A stretch of DNA of 64,000 nt from Globisporangium splendens (Eukaryota; Oomycota; Peronosporomycetes; Pythiales; Pythiaceae). A program made the position numbers and the translations under genes. A model generated the notes under the pieces. That model worked only from the letters and a program-made list of their open reading frames with translations. It was not told the origin of the DNA and did no database searches. The stretch is from positions 124,001 through 188,000 of the forward strand of contig VFIW01000088.1 in the NCBI GenBank assembly GCA_006386115.1. The letters are read 5' to 3'. Position 1 is the stretch's first letter. Every line of letters begins with the position of its first letter. Below, one piece after another: positions 1 through 9,331 of the stretch.

Positions 1-613
1 GGAGCTCATTAAGCAACAACTAAACATGCACCTCCGTGAACGCGGCATAGATGCCCGTCTTATGAAGAATTTTATGGACCTCGATCTGATTGTGGAAGAG
101 AACGGTCTGTCAGAGTTGTTCGGCTGCGACCAGCTCTTCGACGCAGCGGACGACTACGCGAGGAAGGAGAACCGCTGCAAGCTGCTGATCGACAATTTAG
201 CGCCAGCAATACTGAAGACTGACATCAAGCGTCTAGTCTCGATACAACTTCGGGAGGCCAAGACGAACGATGTTACCCTGCGAAAGTTGATACTCCAGAG
301 AGCAACTGAGCAGCAACACTTCCATCTTCACCAGGAAGAGAAGCCGGAAGGAGCGAAGAAGACGCAGCCTGGCGAGCACAAGGATGTCAAGCCTGGTGAG
401 CGGAAGGACGCCATGCGGAAGGAACAAGTCTCTCAGAAGCCCAAGAAGGGCAAGCATCCTCCACTCTCGGGATGTCTCATCTGCACGGGCTCCCATTGGG
501 TCTCAGAATGCCCGACCGCCACGGACGGCGAGAAATTGGCGGCGCGTCAGAAAATGTGGAATCGCCCAAATGATGAGAACAGGGCGAAAGCCATAAAGTC
601 TGCAGGGGCGGAC
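1..613 (+). pseudogene. Truncated retrotransposon gag with zinc knuckle (Gypsy-0 fragment)
   Basis: The frame is open from the window edge (base 2) to 634; the first ATG is at 26. The product is a charged, gag-like protein with a long helical N-terminal part, a Lys/Glu-rich linker and a knuckle CLICTGSHWVSEC (CX2CX3HX4C) near its end. Gag packages element RNA into virus-like particles in the cytoplasm. The last codons belong to the LTR that starts at 614, so the gene is cut by the insertion of Gypsy-1 and no protease or RT follows. The N-terminus lies outside the window. Assignment to a Ty3/gypsy-type gag is by resemblance to oomycete gag proteins; a Copia origin is less likely but not excluded. 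Confidence 0.6.
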
Positions 614-1161
614 TGTAACGGGGTCACACGCTAAGTTGCACCGCAGCAACTTAGCTCAATCTATTGGCATTGGACTAAGTCCGCATGCAACTAAAGTTTC
701 CGTACCTAGCTACGAGAAACACCAAAGCAGCCGAGCCATTAGGTTCGCCGCACTTACTCGAACCACAAAGGCAGCCAAGCTACTCTGATTAGAGGTCGGT
801 CACAGACACGACTCTCATAGGCTAAAACTATATGCTTTTAGACCAATTGAATAACACGGCAATTCAGAGCCATTCACTTATGTCCACATTGAAATAAGCG
901 GAAGTTCACTATGCTAGATAGTGAACTAAAGATAACTCAGGGTGTCCTGCAGAGGGCAACCCCCAACAAATAAACAGTTCCATTTTTACCTCTGACTAAG
1001 CCTTTAGTTATTGACGGTTACTCTATAGAGATCTATAGGTAACCGATCGTTGCACTGCAGGAAGCAGGCAACAGCTCTTGGAACAGAGTCCTTGAGAGAA
1101 GTCGTGCACACGCTTCCTCACACACGTACCGTGCTGCGTAACTCGGAAGTGTCCGGTTACA
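614..1161 (+). repeat. 5' LTR of Gypsy-1
   Basis: A 548-bp LTR starts TGTAAC and ends GTTACA, a perfect 6-bp terminal inverted repeat. It is repeated at 8512-9012. It contains an AATAAA near 968 and a hairpin-like stretch (agttcact...agtgaact) near 903-924. Sequence from 1162 to 1233 is leader, with the primer-binding site just inside. Confidence 0.88.
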
Positions 1162-1163
1162 AC

Positions 1164-1180
1164 TGGTAGCACTCGTAGTC
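1164..1180 (+). other. Primer-binding site of Gypsy-1
   Basis: TGGTAGCACTCGTAGTC starts two bases after the LTR end. TGG complements a tRNA CCA end. Gypsy-2 has nearly the same site after its LTR (10430-10447, minus strand), so both likely use the same tRNA primer. I could not identify the tRNA. Confidence 0.65.
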
Positions 1181-1233
1181 AATCTACGACCCGGCAGAGG
1201 TGACTGCCTGAATCGCTTCCTCAAGGATTCACC

Positions 1234-2394
1234 ATGGCGTCAATTGACCCTGCGCAGTTCCCGCACCTCTCGGCTGAACACCGGAGTGTGCTGACCCGAA
1301 TGGCACAAGCTCTAGGCGACCAAGTCGCGCTAGAGTTGCTCTCGGCGTCGCCGGAGCAGCAAATCTTTCGACTCGAGCAGTTCGAGAACTTCTCGAACGC
1401 TCAGCGCCTCGAAGGAGAGCGAAGTGCGCAAGCACAAATGCAAGCCACCGCAAGCTTGACCGCAGAGATGCTGCGCTCAGCTGCTGAGTCGCGTGAAGCG
1501 CTCGAGCGAGTGGTATCTGTGGTTGCTGGTGCAGCCACGTCTTTGTCGAGTGCGGCTGCTGCGCCTCAGACACCCACGTCCCAAACTCCCCGCCCAAGAG
1601 CTGTCAAGATTGACGCTCCGAAATTCGATGGTGCGGATGGCGACAAGCTCATCCACTGGCTACTCGCCGTGGAGCGTTGCGCCAAGGCTCAGCTCATCGA
1701 CAGCAACGAGCAGATGGTGTCTTTCGCCATCTCGAACCTGCGCGGTCGAGCGTCGGAATGGGCATTCTCGACGTTGCTCGCCGATGAGTGTGCGTTCGAC
1801 ACGTGGGATATTTTCCGTGCGAAAATCACCGCCATGTATCAGCCTCCGAACAACGAAGTGCTGTTGCAAGGTCGTTTCTTCTCCTTGAGACAAGGGAAGC
1901 TCTCGCTGGAACGATACATCCAGGAGATGAGAAGCCTATGCGCGGCGATCACGATCAGCCCTTTGCCTGAGTCTGTGAAAGTGCCTGCGTTTCTCAACGG
2001 CCTCAACAGTGGACCAGCGCGTCAGGAGCTGTACCGACGCTTGCCGGCCACGATGGAAGATGCGATCCGCATTGCGCTCGTTGAGCAGCAATCATTCAGA
2101 GTCAGTCGACCTGATTGGAACGCTGGCCGCCACAATGGTGCGCATACCAGCCACCGAGCAGTCACGAACAGCCAGCGCTTCCATGGCCCGATGCCAATGG
2201 ATCTTAGCAGTGCCGAAGTGACCTGCTTCAATTGTGGCAAGCGAGGACACTATCAGTCGAAGTGTCCCGCTCCAAGGCAGTCCGCTCCTCGCACTGGAAA
2301 TCAGGCGAGAGACTACCAACCGCCGCGCGGTAACCACGCTCATCGAGGTGGCAGATCCGCTGCGGCAAGAAAGGGAAACGGAACGTCTCAGTAG
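1234..2394 (+). CDS. gag: Gag polyprotein of Gypsy-1
   Basis: A 386-aa Gag from an ATG in the context caccATGG, with TAG at 2392. The N-terminal ~110 residues are helical and Glu/Ala-rich. Residues ~125-290 look like a retrotransposon gag/capsid domain (KFDGADGDKLIHWL; LNGLNSGPARQELYRRLP). A nucleocapsid zinc knuckle CFNCGKRGHYQSKC (CX2CX4HX4C) begins at Cys331, followed by a basic tail. It should form the virus-like particle and bind genomic RNA. Pol lies in the -1 frame and overlaps the gag end; a slippery site 13-19 nt before the stop suggests that some ribosomes continue into pol. No internal stops or frameshifts are visible. Confidence 0.9.
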   Translation: MASIDPAQFPHLSAEHRSVLTRMAQALGDQVALELLSASPEQQIFRLEQFENFSNAQRLEGERSAQAQMQATASLTAEMLRSAAESREALERVVSVVAGAATSLSSAAAAPQTPTSQTPRPRAVKIDAPKFDGADGDKLIHWLLAVERCAKAQLIDSNEQMVSFAISNLRGRASEWAFSTLLADECAFDTWDIFRAKITAMYQPPNNEVLLQGRFFSLRQGKLSLERYIQEMRSLCAAITISPLPESVKVPAFLNGLNSGPARQELYRRLPATMEDAIRIALVEQQSFRVSRPDWNAGRHNGAHTSHRAVTNSQRFHGPMPMDLSSAEVTCFNCGKRGHYQSKCPAPRQSAPRTGNQARDYQPPRGNHAHRGGRSAAARKGNGTSQ

Positions 2395-2417
2395 AAGCGG
2401 GACGCTCTACTGAGACG
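2373..2417 (+). promoter_or_regulatory. Predicted -1 ribosomal frameshift signal (gag-pol)
   Basis: The heptamer GGGAAAC at 2373-2379 sits in the gag frame as G GGA AAC (X XXY YYZ). After a 4-nt spacer comes a perfect 12-bp stem: CGTCTCAGTAGA (2384-2395) pairs with TCTACTGAGACG (2406-2417) around a 10-nt loop in which GCG/CGC can also pair. The gag stop (2392-2394) lies inside the stem. A -1 slip enters the pol frame exactly at 2379, and that frame is open from there through the pol ORF. Confidence 0.72.
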
Positions 2418-5400
2418 GACTCTATAGCTTCGGCATCGCCGACTACTAGAGTCGTGCAGATGGGAAGCTTAGTCCCAGGAGCTCTTGGCAACAAGGCTCC
2501 GAGTGAGATGTTGGTATATAGCGCCGATGTGAAGGGCTATGAGAAGAAAATGACGGTTCTTGTTGACTGCGGTGCGTCACAGAACTTCGTCTCTAAGTCA
2601 GCTCTGAAACAGAGTCTGCAAGCGTATGAGCGACTTGTCCACACTGGCAAGCGCGAGAAGATGATCGTACGCCTGGCCGATGGGTCGACAGTACACACTG
2701 AAGGAGTTCGAGTTGAACTCTCTTTCAGGTTTTGCGACTTTGTCTGCAAAGAAACATTCGTAGTACTAGCGATGGGGTCGAAGTACGGCCTCATCCTAGG
2801 AGTGCCTTGGCTGGCGAAACATCAGCCTTGGATCGATTGGCGAGCACGCACAATCGGGAGCTCCACCCCTTTCTCTGATGAAGAGCGAAGATTGCGGGAA
2901 TATTTCCACGCTATGGATGTGAGCGTTGAACACGCTACGGCAGAGAGCCGAGCAAGAAGATGCGCTGAGACAGGTAGCCCAGCGAAGCGATACACTGTGA
3001 CAGGTAGCCCAGTTTGTGCGGAAGCGCCAGAAAGTCCAGACGTGGACACTGGTGCGCAAGTGTGCGGCTCCAGAGCATCTGAGCCAGCCCCCGCAAGTGA
3101 CAGCGACAGTACAGGTGTACACGCGTCAGCCAGCTCGTACCACCCTGACGGTGCAGTACTTGAGCTCAGAACCGCGAGGTCGCGTGTTCGCATCAACCGA
3201 CGAGGGCGACGCAAGTTGTCAGCTCGCAAGAGAGACAGTGCATTGGCATCTGTTGCTGAGGAAACGGCCGCCTCGCACACGATTGCCCCATCTCTCAACG
3301 CAGCTGCAGCTTCGCTGCGCGCCTTTGACAGGATCTCGGATCCGTCGATAGATCGCGCTCACGTTGACGTGGCACTCAGACGCGCAAAGCGCAGTCCGGA
3401 AGCAAACGCATCAGACGAAGTGTTCTTCGCTGAATTTGCGGCGCTCCATGAGCTGCCGAGTACCGTTGAGGCGATCGTATCCCTCGAAGAAATGAGCTTC
3501 GAGCTCTTTCTTACGGAGCTAGAGCGTGATCAGATCCGCGAGATCGTCGTTCCTACCGCGTTTACGCGTAGCGAACTGTGCACCTCGTCCACTGCGGATG
3601 AGAGTGTTTTGGAGTCAGACAAACAGAGGCGGTTTGCTGCTCAGGACTGGGACGCCGTGAAAGGCAGTCCATACTTTGACTTGTTGTGGGAGTTCAAAGA
3701 TGTGTTCCCCGACAAAGTGCCAAGTGCCCTGCCCGTTGACCGTGGCGTACGGCACGAGATCGATCTCGAGCCCGGGAGCAAATATTGCGTGACCAGACAA
3801 TGGCCGCTGCCCCGCGAGCAGGTTGAGGCTATCGACGAGTTCTTCGCGAAACGAGCCCTCGCCGGTCATGTGAGAGAAAGCAAGTCTCCACATAGCTCAC
3901 CCACGTTTTGTGTGCGGAAAGCGACTGGTGGCTGGCGCATTGTTCACGCTTTCAACAAGCTGAACGCCGCCACCATTCCGGCACAAACACCGATCCCAAG
4001 AAAGGATGTCTTGATCGACTCCATGGGCGGCTCAACTGTGTTCTCAGCATTGGATCTGATGGATGGGTTCTATCAGATCCTCATGCGAGAGAGTGACGTT
4101 CCCTTGACGGCAGTAAGCACACCCAGCGGAATGCTGTGGGAGTGGCTCGTTATGCCGCAAGGTCTGAAGAATGCACCAGCGACGTTCAATCGTCTGGTAA
4201 CGCATCTTCTGCGTCCTCATCGTGCGTACGCACCGAGCTACTTCGATGACATCTTCGTGCACAGTCGTGCCGAAGGAGATCTCAGTGCCGTTGACGTGCA
4301 CAAGAGACATTTGCGCTCAGTGTTGCAGTGCTTACGAGACAACAGTCTGTATTGCAACCTGAAGAAGTGCATCTTTGGCGCCTCAGAGATTCCGATCCTG
4401 GGGTGCTATGTTGGCAAAGCTGGAGTCCGCGCGGACCCAGAGAAGATCAAGGCGATCGCCGACTGGCCGATCCCAAAGAACGTCAAGGATTTGCGCAAGT
4501 GGCTTGGCTTGGCAAACTATTTGCACAAGTACAGCCACAACTATGCGGCGAGAGTCCGTCCGCTCACGCATCTCTTGAAAAAGGATGTCGAATGGGACTG
4601 GACCAACGATGTCATGAATGCATTCATTGACGTGAAGGAGTCGCTTGTTCGCGCTCCTGTCCTGGCGTTGCCGGACCACACGAAAGCTTTCAGTGTCGTG
4701 TGCGATGCCAGCGATTTTGCAATCGGCTGTGCGCTGATGCAGAAGGATGATGACGGCCATGAGCGCGTCGTATCATACCAAAGCAGACTGCTTAAAGCAG
4801 CTGAAAAGAACTATCCTGTGCACGACAAGGAGCTGCTTGCGATCAAGTACGCTCTCTTGAAGTTCAGGGTCCACCTTTTGGGTGCGACACCGTTTGTTGT
4901 GTACACGGATCACGCGTCCTTGCGGACCGCGATTAATTCTCCCCATTTATCGCAGCGAATGGCGCGATGGCTTGCATTCTTCTCCGAGTTCAACTTTCGG
5001 GTCGAATACAAGCCGGGAAAGGAAAATGTTCTGGCGGACGCGCTTTCGCGCCGTCCAGATTACGAGTCGAGCGTTGACAACAGCGCCGACGCTCTGTGTT
5101 CGGAGCGCGCTCCTGATCTCATGCATCTGAGCATCAGTCGAGTGCAAACAAAGCTCAAGGACAATATTCAGTCGCTTTATCCAAAGGACGATGAATGTCG
5201 CTTGTTGATTGCTCACTTTGACGGCTCGTCGAAAGAGTCATTGCCTGCCAAACTCGAGTCAAAGCTTGCTCGGTTTAGTTATCACGACGGGTTATTGTGG
5301 CATCAACTGTCCAACTTCGATTACCCGCGTGTGTATGTACCGCATGACCAGGATCTGAAACTTTCGATCCTTCATGAGTTTCACGATGCGCCAGCGAGTG

Positions 5401-7397
5401 GGCATCTCGGGCGTGAAAAGACCTTCTTGCAAGTGTCCAATGTGTTTTGGTGGCCACACCAGTACAAATGGGTGGCCAATTATGTACGTTCATGCGAACA
5501 GTGCCAGCGCGTGAAGCCTGCGGGCAAGAACAAAGCGCCGCTGCATCCGCTGCCGATTCCGCAAGATTGCTGGAAGTCGGTCAGCATGGATTTCGTCTTC
5601 GGTTTCCCGGAAGACAAGGCGCGCAACACAGGCGTCGTCGTGTTCGTCGACCGACTGAGCAAAATGGTGCATGTTGCACCTGTGCGCAAGCATGTCACTG
5701 CCCAAGAGACGGCGTGCCTATTTTTAGAGCACGTGTTCCGCTATCACGGCTTGCCCGAGTCTATTGTATCAGACCGGGACCCGCGTTTCACCGCTGCCTT
5801 TTGGCGCGAACTCTTTCGCCTGCTCGGCACAGATCTGGCGATGTCCACTGCCGATCATCCCGAGACAGACGGGCAAACCGAGCGCGTGAACCGTGTCGTC
5901 GAGGATATTCTTCGCAGCATCGCTGTCGATCATCCCCGCGACTGGAGCCGCTGGCTGCCGTACGCCGAGTTTGCTATAAATAGCAGCGAGCACGCCTCTA
6001 CGGCCGTGACTCCGTTCTATTTTAACTCGCTGCGGCACCCGCGCGTACCCGCCACTCTGTTTGAGGGCGTCGAATATTCTGCGGTGGGAGGGCAACTCGC
6101 TGCGCTCGATGCGAGTGCGCGACCTCCGTCACCAGACGTGGCGTTAACCGCTCACGTGGACGCGCGCGATGCGCCACCTGTGCGGTCGCACTTCGAATCT
6201 GTCACGGTCTTACCGGACGGCACGCGTTCCACATTTGGAGAGAAAAACACGGTACAGAGTTACGGTACTCGTGTCCCTATAGATGGGTCTCCCACGGTAC
6301 TGAGTTACGGTACTCGTGCTAAAAATAGCCAGTCTCAGACAGAATCAGGCGACTGCTCGTGCGAGCGTCAGCCACGAAAGGGAGGGCGCGAGGTGACACA
6401 CACCGGCGCAGAAATAGATCTCTCTGCAGCACGCGCTGCGAGAGCAACGAAAAAGCAAGACAAAGCCGTCGCGGCAGCGCGGCAATTTGTCGATGAGCGC
6501 GCAGCATTGTTGCGTCGCGTACGCGACCAACTAGCTGCTGCGCAAGACAAGCAAAAGCTCTACGCCGATAAATCGGGTAGAAAGAACAAACAAACGTTTT
6601 GTGTGGGTGATAAAGTGCTATTGAGCATTAAAAACCTACCAAACGATGCAGTCACAACGCTCCCCAGCGGGAGTAAGTTGTTGCCACGATTCATCGGGCC
6701 GTACACTGTTGTGGAGAAGATTGGATACTTGAATTACAAGCTCGATCTCCCAACGCGAATGGCAACGCACCCCGTGTTCTACGTGGGTTTGCTGAAACGC
6801 TACCATGACGCTACTGCGGATTCTTATCCCAGTGCGGGAGCACGTCGGTCTCATCAGGGGGCTCAGACGCCGCCCATCGAGACACGAGCGCGTTGTGCCT
6901 CTCCCAAAGCGTCTTCACTCGCGGAGCATACCATGCGTGGAAGTTCTTCCCGCGGACATGGTACTCCTCCAGCATCTGACGAGCTTCCCTCAACTCCGTC
7001 TCAAGCGCCGTCACCCTCTGCTTTAACAGCGAGGTCTCGTCCAGATATTGCTGGCGAAGGGCACGGACGTCTTGCTGTAGCGCCCCCAAAGACGATGCGT
7101 TCGCGTGAACCATCTGAACCACCGCATCTGGTGCAACCACCGATGCTGAAGCGCGGTAGGGCGCCACCGGTCCCGCTGATTGATAAGCAGGGACAGCGCC
7201 ACTACCATGTCGAGCGTCTGCTGCGTGTGCAGCGGCGCAAGGGGAACACCCACTACCTTGTGAAGTGGCGTGGATACGATTTGTCGCAGAGCTCATGGGA
7301 GCCTGCTGAGCGCCTCCTCGAGGACGTTCCCGACATGGTCGCCGCTTTTGAGCGTGCGTTGATGGCGAGTGAGACTCGTCCATCTGTCGCTTGTTAA
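2379..7397 (+). CDS. pol: Pol polyprotein of Gypsy-1 (PR-RT-RH-IN-chromodomain)
   Basis: The frame is open from the slippery site; the first ATG is 2460, and residue numbers here count from 2454. Aspartic protease: LVDCGASQNF, Asp38. RT: LDLMDGFYQI and YFDD at 596-599. RNase H: VCDASDFAIG, Asp751, and TDHASL. Integrase: HHCC zinc finger starting His974/His984 and ending CEQC, then Asp1046, Asp1107 and Glu1143, a D,D(35)E core. A C-terminal chromodomain (about 1584-1640, YHVERLL...YLVKWRGYD...SWEP) marks a chromovirus that targets chromatin. Linkers after the protease (~250 aa) and after the integrase core are unusually long and low-complexity. The last 587 nt overlap an antisense ORF. No disabling mutation was seen. 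Confidence 0.92.
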   Translation, partial: RNVSVEAGRSTETDSIASASPTTRVVQMGSLVPGALGNKAPSEMLVYSADVKGYEKKMTVLVDCGASQNFVSKSALKQSLQAYERLVHTGKREKMIVRLADGSTVHTEGVRVELSFRFCDFVCKETFVVLAMGSKYGLILGVPWLAKHQPWIDWRARTIGSSTPFSDEERRLREYFHAMDVSVEHATAESRARRCAETGSPAKRYTVTGSPVCAEAPESPDVDTGAQVCGSRASEPAPASDSDSTGVHASASSYHPDGAVLELRTARSRVRINRRGRRKLSARKRDSALASVAEETAASHTIAPSLNAAAASLRAFDRISDPSIDRAHVDVALRRAKRSPEANASDEVFFAEFAALHELPSTVEAIVSLEEMSFELFLTELERDQIREIVVPTAFTRSELCTSSTADESVLESDKQRRFAAQDWDAVKGSPYFDLLWEFKDVFPDKVPSALPVDRGVRHEIDLEPGSKYCVTRQWPLPREQVEAIDEFFAKRALAGHVRESKSPHSSPTFCVRKATGGWRIVHAFNKLNAATIPAQTPIPRKDVLIDSMGGSTVFSALDLMDGFYQILMRESDVPLTAVSTPSGMLWEWLVMPQGLKNAPATFNRLVTHLLRPHRAYAPSYFDDIFVHSRAEGDLSAVDVHKRHLRSVLQCLRDNSLYCNLKKCIFGASEIPILGCYVGKAGVRADPEKIKAIADWPIPKNVKDLRKWLGLANYLHKYSHNYAARVRPLTHLLKKDVEWDWTNDVMNAFIDVKESLVRAPVLALPDHTKAFSVVCDASDFAIGCALMQKDDDGHERVVSYQSRLLKAAEKNYPVHDKELLAIKYALLKFRVHLLGATPFVVYTDHASLRTAINSPHLSQRMARWLAFFSEFNFRVEYKPGKENVLADALSRRPDYESSVDNSADALCSERAPDLMHLSISRVQTKLKDNIQSLYPKDDECRLLIAHFDGSSKESLPAKLESKLARFSYHDGLLWHQLSNFDYPRVYVPHDQDLKLSILHEFHDAPASGHLGREKTFLQVSNVFWWPHQYKWVANYVRSCEQCQRVKPAGKNKAPLHPLPIPQDCWKSVSMDFVFGFPEDKARNTGVVVFVDRLSKMVHVAPVRKHVTAQETACLFLEHVFRYHGLPESIVSDRDPRFTAAFWRELFRLLGTDLAMSTADHPETDGQTERVNRVVEDILRSIAVDHPRDWSRWLPYAEFAINSSEHASTAVTPFYFNSLRHPRVPATLFEGVEYSAVGGQLAALDASARPPSPDVALTAHVDARDAPPVRSHFESVTVLPDGTRSTFGEKNTVQSYGTRVPIDGSPTVLSYGTRAKNSQSQTESGDCSCERQPRKGGREVTHTGAEIDLSAARAARATKKQDKAVAAARQFVDERAALLRRVRDQLAAAQDKQKLYADKSGRKNKQTFCVGDKVLLSIKNLPNDAVTTLPSGSKLLPRFIGPYTVVEKIGYLNYKLDLPTRMATHPVFYVGLLKRYHDATADSYPSAGARRSHQGAQTPPIETRARCASPKASSLAEHTMRGSSSRGHGTPPASDELPSTPSQAPSPSALTARSRPDIAGEGHGRLAVAPPKTMRSREPSEPPHLVQPPMLKRGRAPPVPLIDKQGQRHYHVERLLRVQRRKGNTHYLVKWRGYDLSQSSWEPAERLLEDVPDMVAAFERALMASETRPSVAC

Positions 7398-8346
7398 TAC
7401 CGAGACTCGTGCGAGCACGGTCATCACTCTTTGTTGCTTCGCGGTACTTTTGTACGCGCTGCACAGCGAATTGCATGCGCTGGCTACGTTGTGCCCCAGG
7501 ATCGGTGGCCAATGTACGCGCAGCCCCAAAGCGTTTCACACCGGTTCTTGATGCCAAGAACGCGGTTTCGTATTGATCCTCGGTCTCACCTTCGTAAAGG
7601 ATAACCGGGATCGGGTGCACGCGCAGTGCCCCATCACGTCCTCGCAGATCGGCTTCGCGCCATCGTGCGAACTCGGAGTCATACCTCTCGAGTGGAACCC
7701 GCGCCCGTGCAAGTAAATTTGCCGGGGTTTTCGCTGTCGGCCATTCCTTTGGCGGCGGCATTATGGGAAGCGAAAAATGGACGGAACCTTTTGGTGGTGG
7801 TTCCAGTCCGGTCTCATTGTTGGTAATGATGACCTCCTCCTTCTCCCTTTCATTGACAGTCTTTGCGACGTCATTCTCTTCCTCCGTCCGATAAATCGAG
7901 ACGTCTGCCGAGGGATTTCGCTCCAACTCGTGCAGTTCGGGGCTACCGCTCCCGTAACGCAGCTCCTCATACTCGACCCACTCGTCGATGGAGTCGCGCC
8001 TCACGGTGATGCCTTCCTCTTCCTCCCCTTCCTCGGGTGAGTACTCTTGGTAGTCGACTGCCGTGTCGTCATCGGCGTCGCTTGCCCTGCTCATCGGCTT
8101 GATGACAGGGAGATCGCCAAACTGCAGCTCACTGACACCGTCAGGAGCAGTCTTCGATTGAGTCGACTCGTCGTCGCTCATGCTCACGTCTTCCGTGGCA
8201 GACGTGACCGCAGCGGCAGCGCGTTGTTTTGCGCTTGCCGCCTCGCGCTTCTCAGCGTCGAGCTTCTGCAGTCTTTGAACGAGTCCTTCTGCAGGACCGC
8301 TCGCGCTTCGGGCGATCTTTTCGCGCACCGATTTGTTCGTCGCCAT
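6811..8346 (-). CDS. Antisense ORF at the 3' end of Gypsy-1, coiled-coil acidic protein
   Basis: A 511-aa ORF from the first ATG (8346); the same frame is open upstream to 8497 with only GTG starts. It lies on the opposite strand between the polypurine tract and pol and overlaps the pol 3' end (6811-7397), which encodes the linker and chromodomain. The N-terminal half is Ala/Lys/Glu-rich, followed by an acidic tract (SPEEGEEEEG). A predicted coiled coil near the C-terminus (ALQQDVRALRQQYLDETSLL and following heptads) ends in a Trp-rich tail. No sense ORF of note occupies 7398-8511. It is the only long ORF in the element's 3' region. Expression would need an antisense promoter in the 3' LTR. 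Function is unknown; I do not recognise the family. Confidence 0.55.
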   Translation of the reverse strand: MATNKSVREKIARSASGPAEGLVQRLQKLDAEKREAASAKQRAAAAVTSATEDVSMSDDESTQSKTAPDGVSELQFGDLPVIKPMSRASDADDDTAVDYQEYSPEEGEEEEGITVRRDSIDEWVEYEELRYGSGSPELHELERNPSADVSIYRTEEENDVAKTVNEREKEEVIITNNETGLEPPPKGSVHFSLPIMPPPKEWPTAKTPANLLARARVPLERYDSEFARWREADLRGRDGALRVHPIPVILYEGETEDQYETAFLASRTGVKRFGAARTLATDPGAQRSQRMQFAVQRVQKYREATKSDDRARTSLGINKRQMDESHSPSTHAQKRRPCRERPRGGAQQAPMSSATNRIHATSQGSGCSPCAAAHAADARHGSGAVPAYQSAGPVAPYRASASVVAPDAVVQMVHANASSLGALQQDVRALRQQYLDETSLLKQRVTALETELREARQMLEEYHVRGKNFHAWYAPRVKTLWERHNALVSRWAASEPPDETDVLPHWDKNPQ

Positions 8347-8498
8347 CACGTGTGCGTTCACACTTGTGATGTTGCGATGCTTTTCGGAGAGATTTGCACG
8401 CGTGTTCGCAGTGCCTCTCCCGAAGAATTCTGACCACGACTTCGTGCGTCGTAGCGTGGCCACCACTCTTTCGAAACCACTCCCGTGTTTCGCACTTT

Positions 8499-8511
8499 AG
8501 GTGGGGGGTGG
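8499..8511 (+). other. Polypurine tract of Gypsy-1
   Basis: The purine-rich run aggtggggggtgg directly abuts the 3' LTR start. This is the position and composition expected of the plus-strand priming site of an LTR retrotransposon. Confidence 0.7.
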
Positions 8512-9012
8512 TGTAACGGGGTCACACGCTAAGTTGCACCGCAGCAACTTAGCTCAATCTATTGGCATTGGACTAAGTCCGCATGCAACTAAAGTTTCCG
8601 TACTTAGCTACGAGAAACACCAAAGCAGCCGATCCATTAGGTTCGCCGCACTTACTCGAACCACAAAGGTAGCCAAGCTACTCTGATTAGAGGTCGGTCA
8701 CAGACACGACTCTCATAGGCTAAAACTATATGCTTTTAGACCAATTGAATAACACGGCAATTCAGAGCCATTCACTTATGTCCACATTGAAATAAGCGGA
8801 AGTTCACTATGCTAGATAGTGAACTAAAGATAACTCAGGGTGTCCTGCAGAGGGCAACCCCCAACAAATAAACAGTTCCATTTTTACCTCTGACTAAGCC
8901 TTTAGTTATTGACGGTTACTCTATAGAGATCTATAGGTAACCGATCGTTGCACTGCAGGAAGCAGGCAACAGTTCTTGGAACAGAGTCCTTGAGAGAAGT
9001 CGTGCACACGCT
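8512..9012 (+). repeat. 3' LTR of Gypsy-1, truncated
   Basis: Matches 614-1114 at an offset of 7898 with few substitutions (for example near 8604, 8632 and 8670). Identity stops at ...gcacacgct (9012), so about 47 bp including the GTTACA terminus are missing and Gypsy-2 protease sequence follows directly. Confidence 0.88.
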
Positions 9013-9331
9013 ACTTTCGATCCATTCGCCAAGCGAACGATCATTTCCTTGTTCGAGATAGGCAGGTCCAAACCTTGCCTTCTCACCACTTGTGTGCGGA
9101 CAAAATTGTTCGACGCACCCGTGTCTACAAGAGCCCGTAGAGGTTCTGAGTAACCATCTACCTTAACCTTGTGGACTATCAAGGCTGGCTCTTGCTCGAC
9201 ACGCTCACATCTGTTCGCGGAAACTTCATGTGCGTTGCGCACACCGGGGCAAGAGTTCTGCGCTTCCACGACATTCACAGAACTCTTTGTTCGCCCAGTA
9301 GGGAGCCCCGCTCCTACTGGTCGTTCCCGTT
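9013..9331 (-). pseudogene. pol: Pol fragment of Gypsy-2: aspartic protease
   Basis: The frame after the predicted slippery site is open (it also extends upstream to 9467) and encodes a retropepsin core: LVDTGASNNFV followed by MIVRLANGSKV, the latter resembling MIVRLADGSTV of the Gypsy-1 protease. The Asp-Thr-Gly active site is intact. The frame then runs into the Gypsy-1 LTR at 9012 and ends there, so everything from RT onward is lost. Confidence 0.75.

Larger units (their letters stand above)
614..9012 (+). mobile_element. Gypsy-1: Ty3/gypsy chromovirus, nearly complete, 3' LTR truncated
   Basis: The element is ordered 5' LTR (614-1161), primer-binding site, gag, pol, antisense ORF, polypurine tract, 3' LTR (8512 onward). 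The two LTR copies align with only a handful of substitutions over about 500 bp, so insertion was recent. The 3' LTR stops at 9012, where minus-strand Gypsy-2 sequence begins, so the last ~47 bp of LTR and the downstream target-site duplication are missing. Gag and pol are each open, so protein-coding capacity looks intact although the element is structurally incomplete. Confidence 0.9.

Noticed and set aside
8347..8466. GTG start for the antisense ORF at 8466.
   Set aside because: A eukaryotic gene should start at ATG; the first in-frame ATG is 8346.
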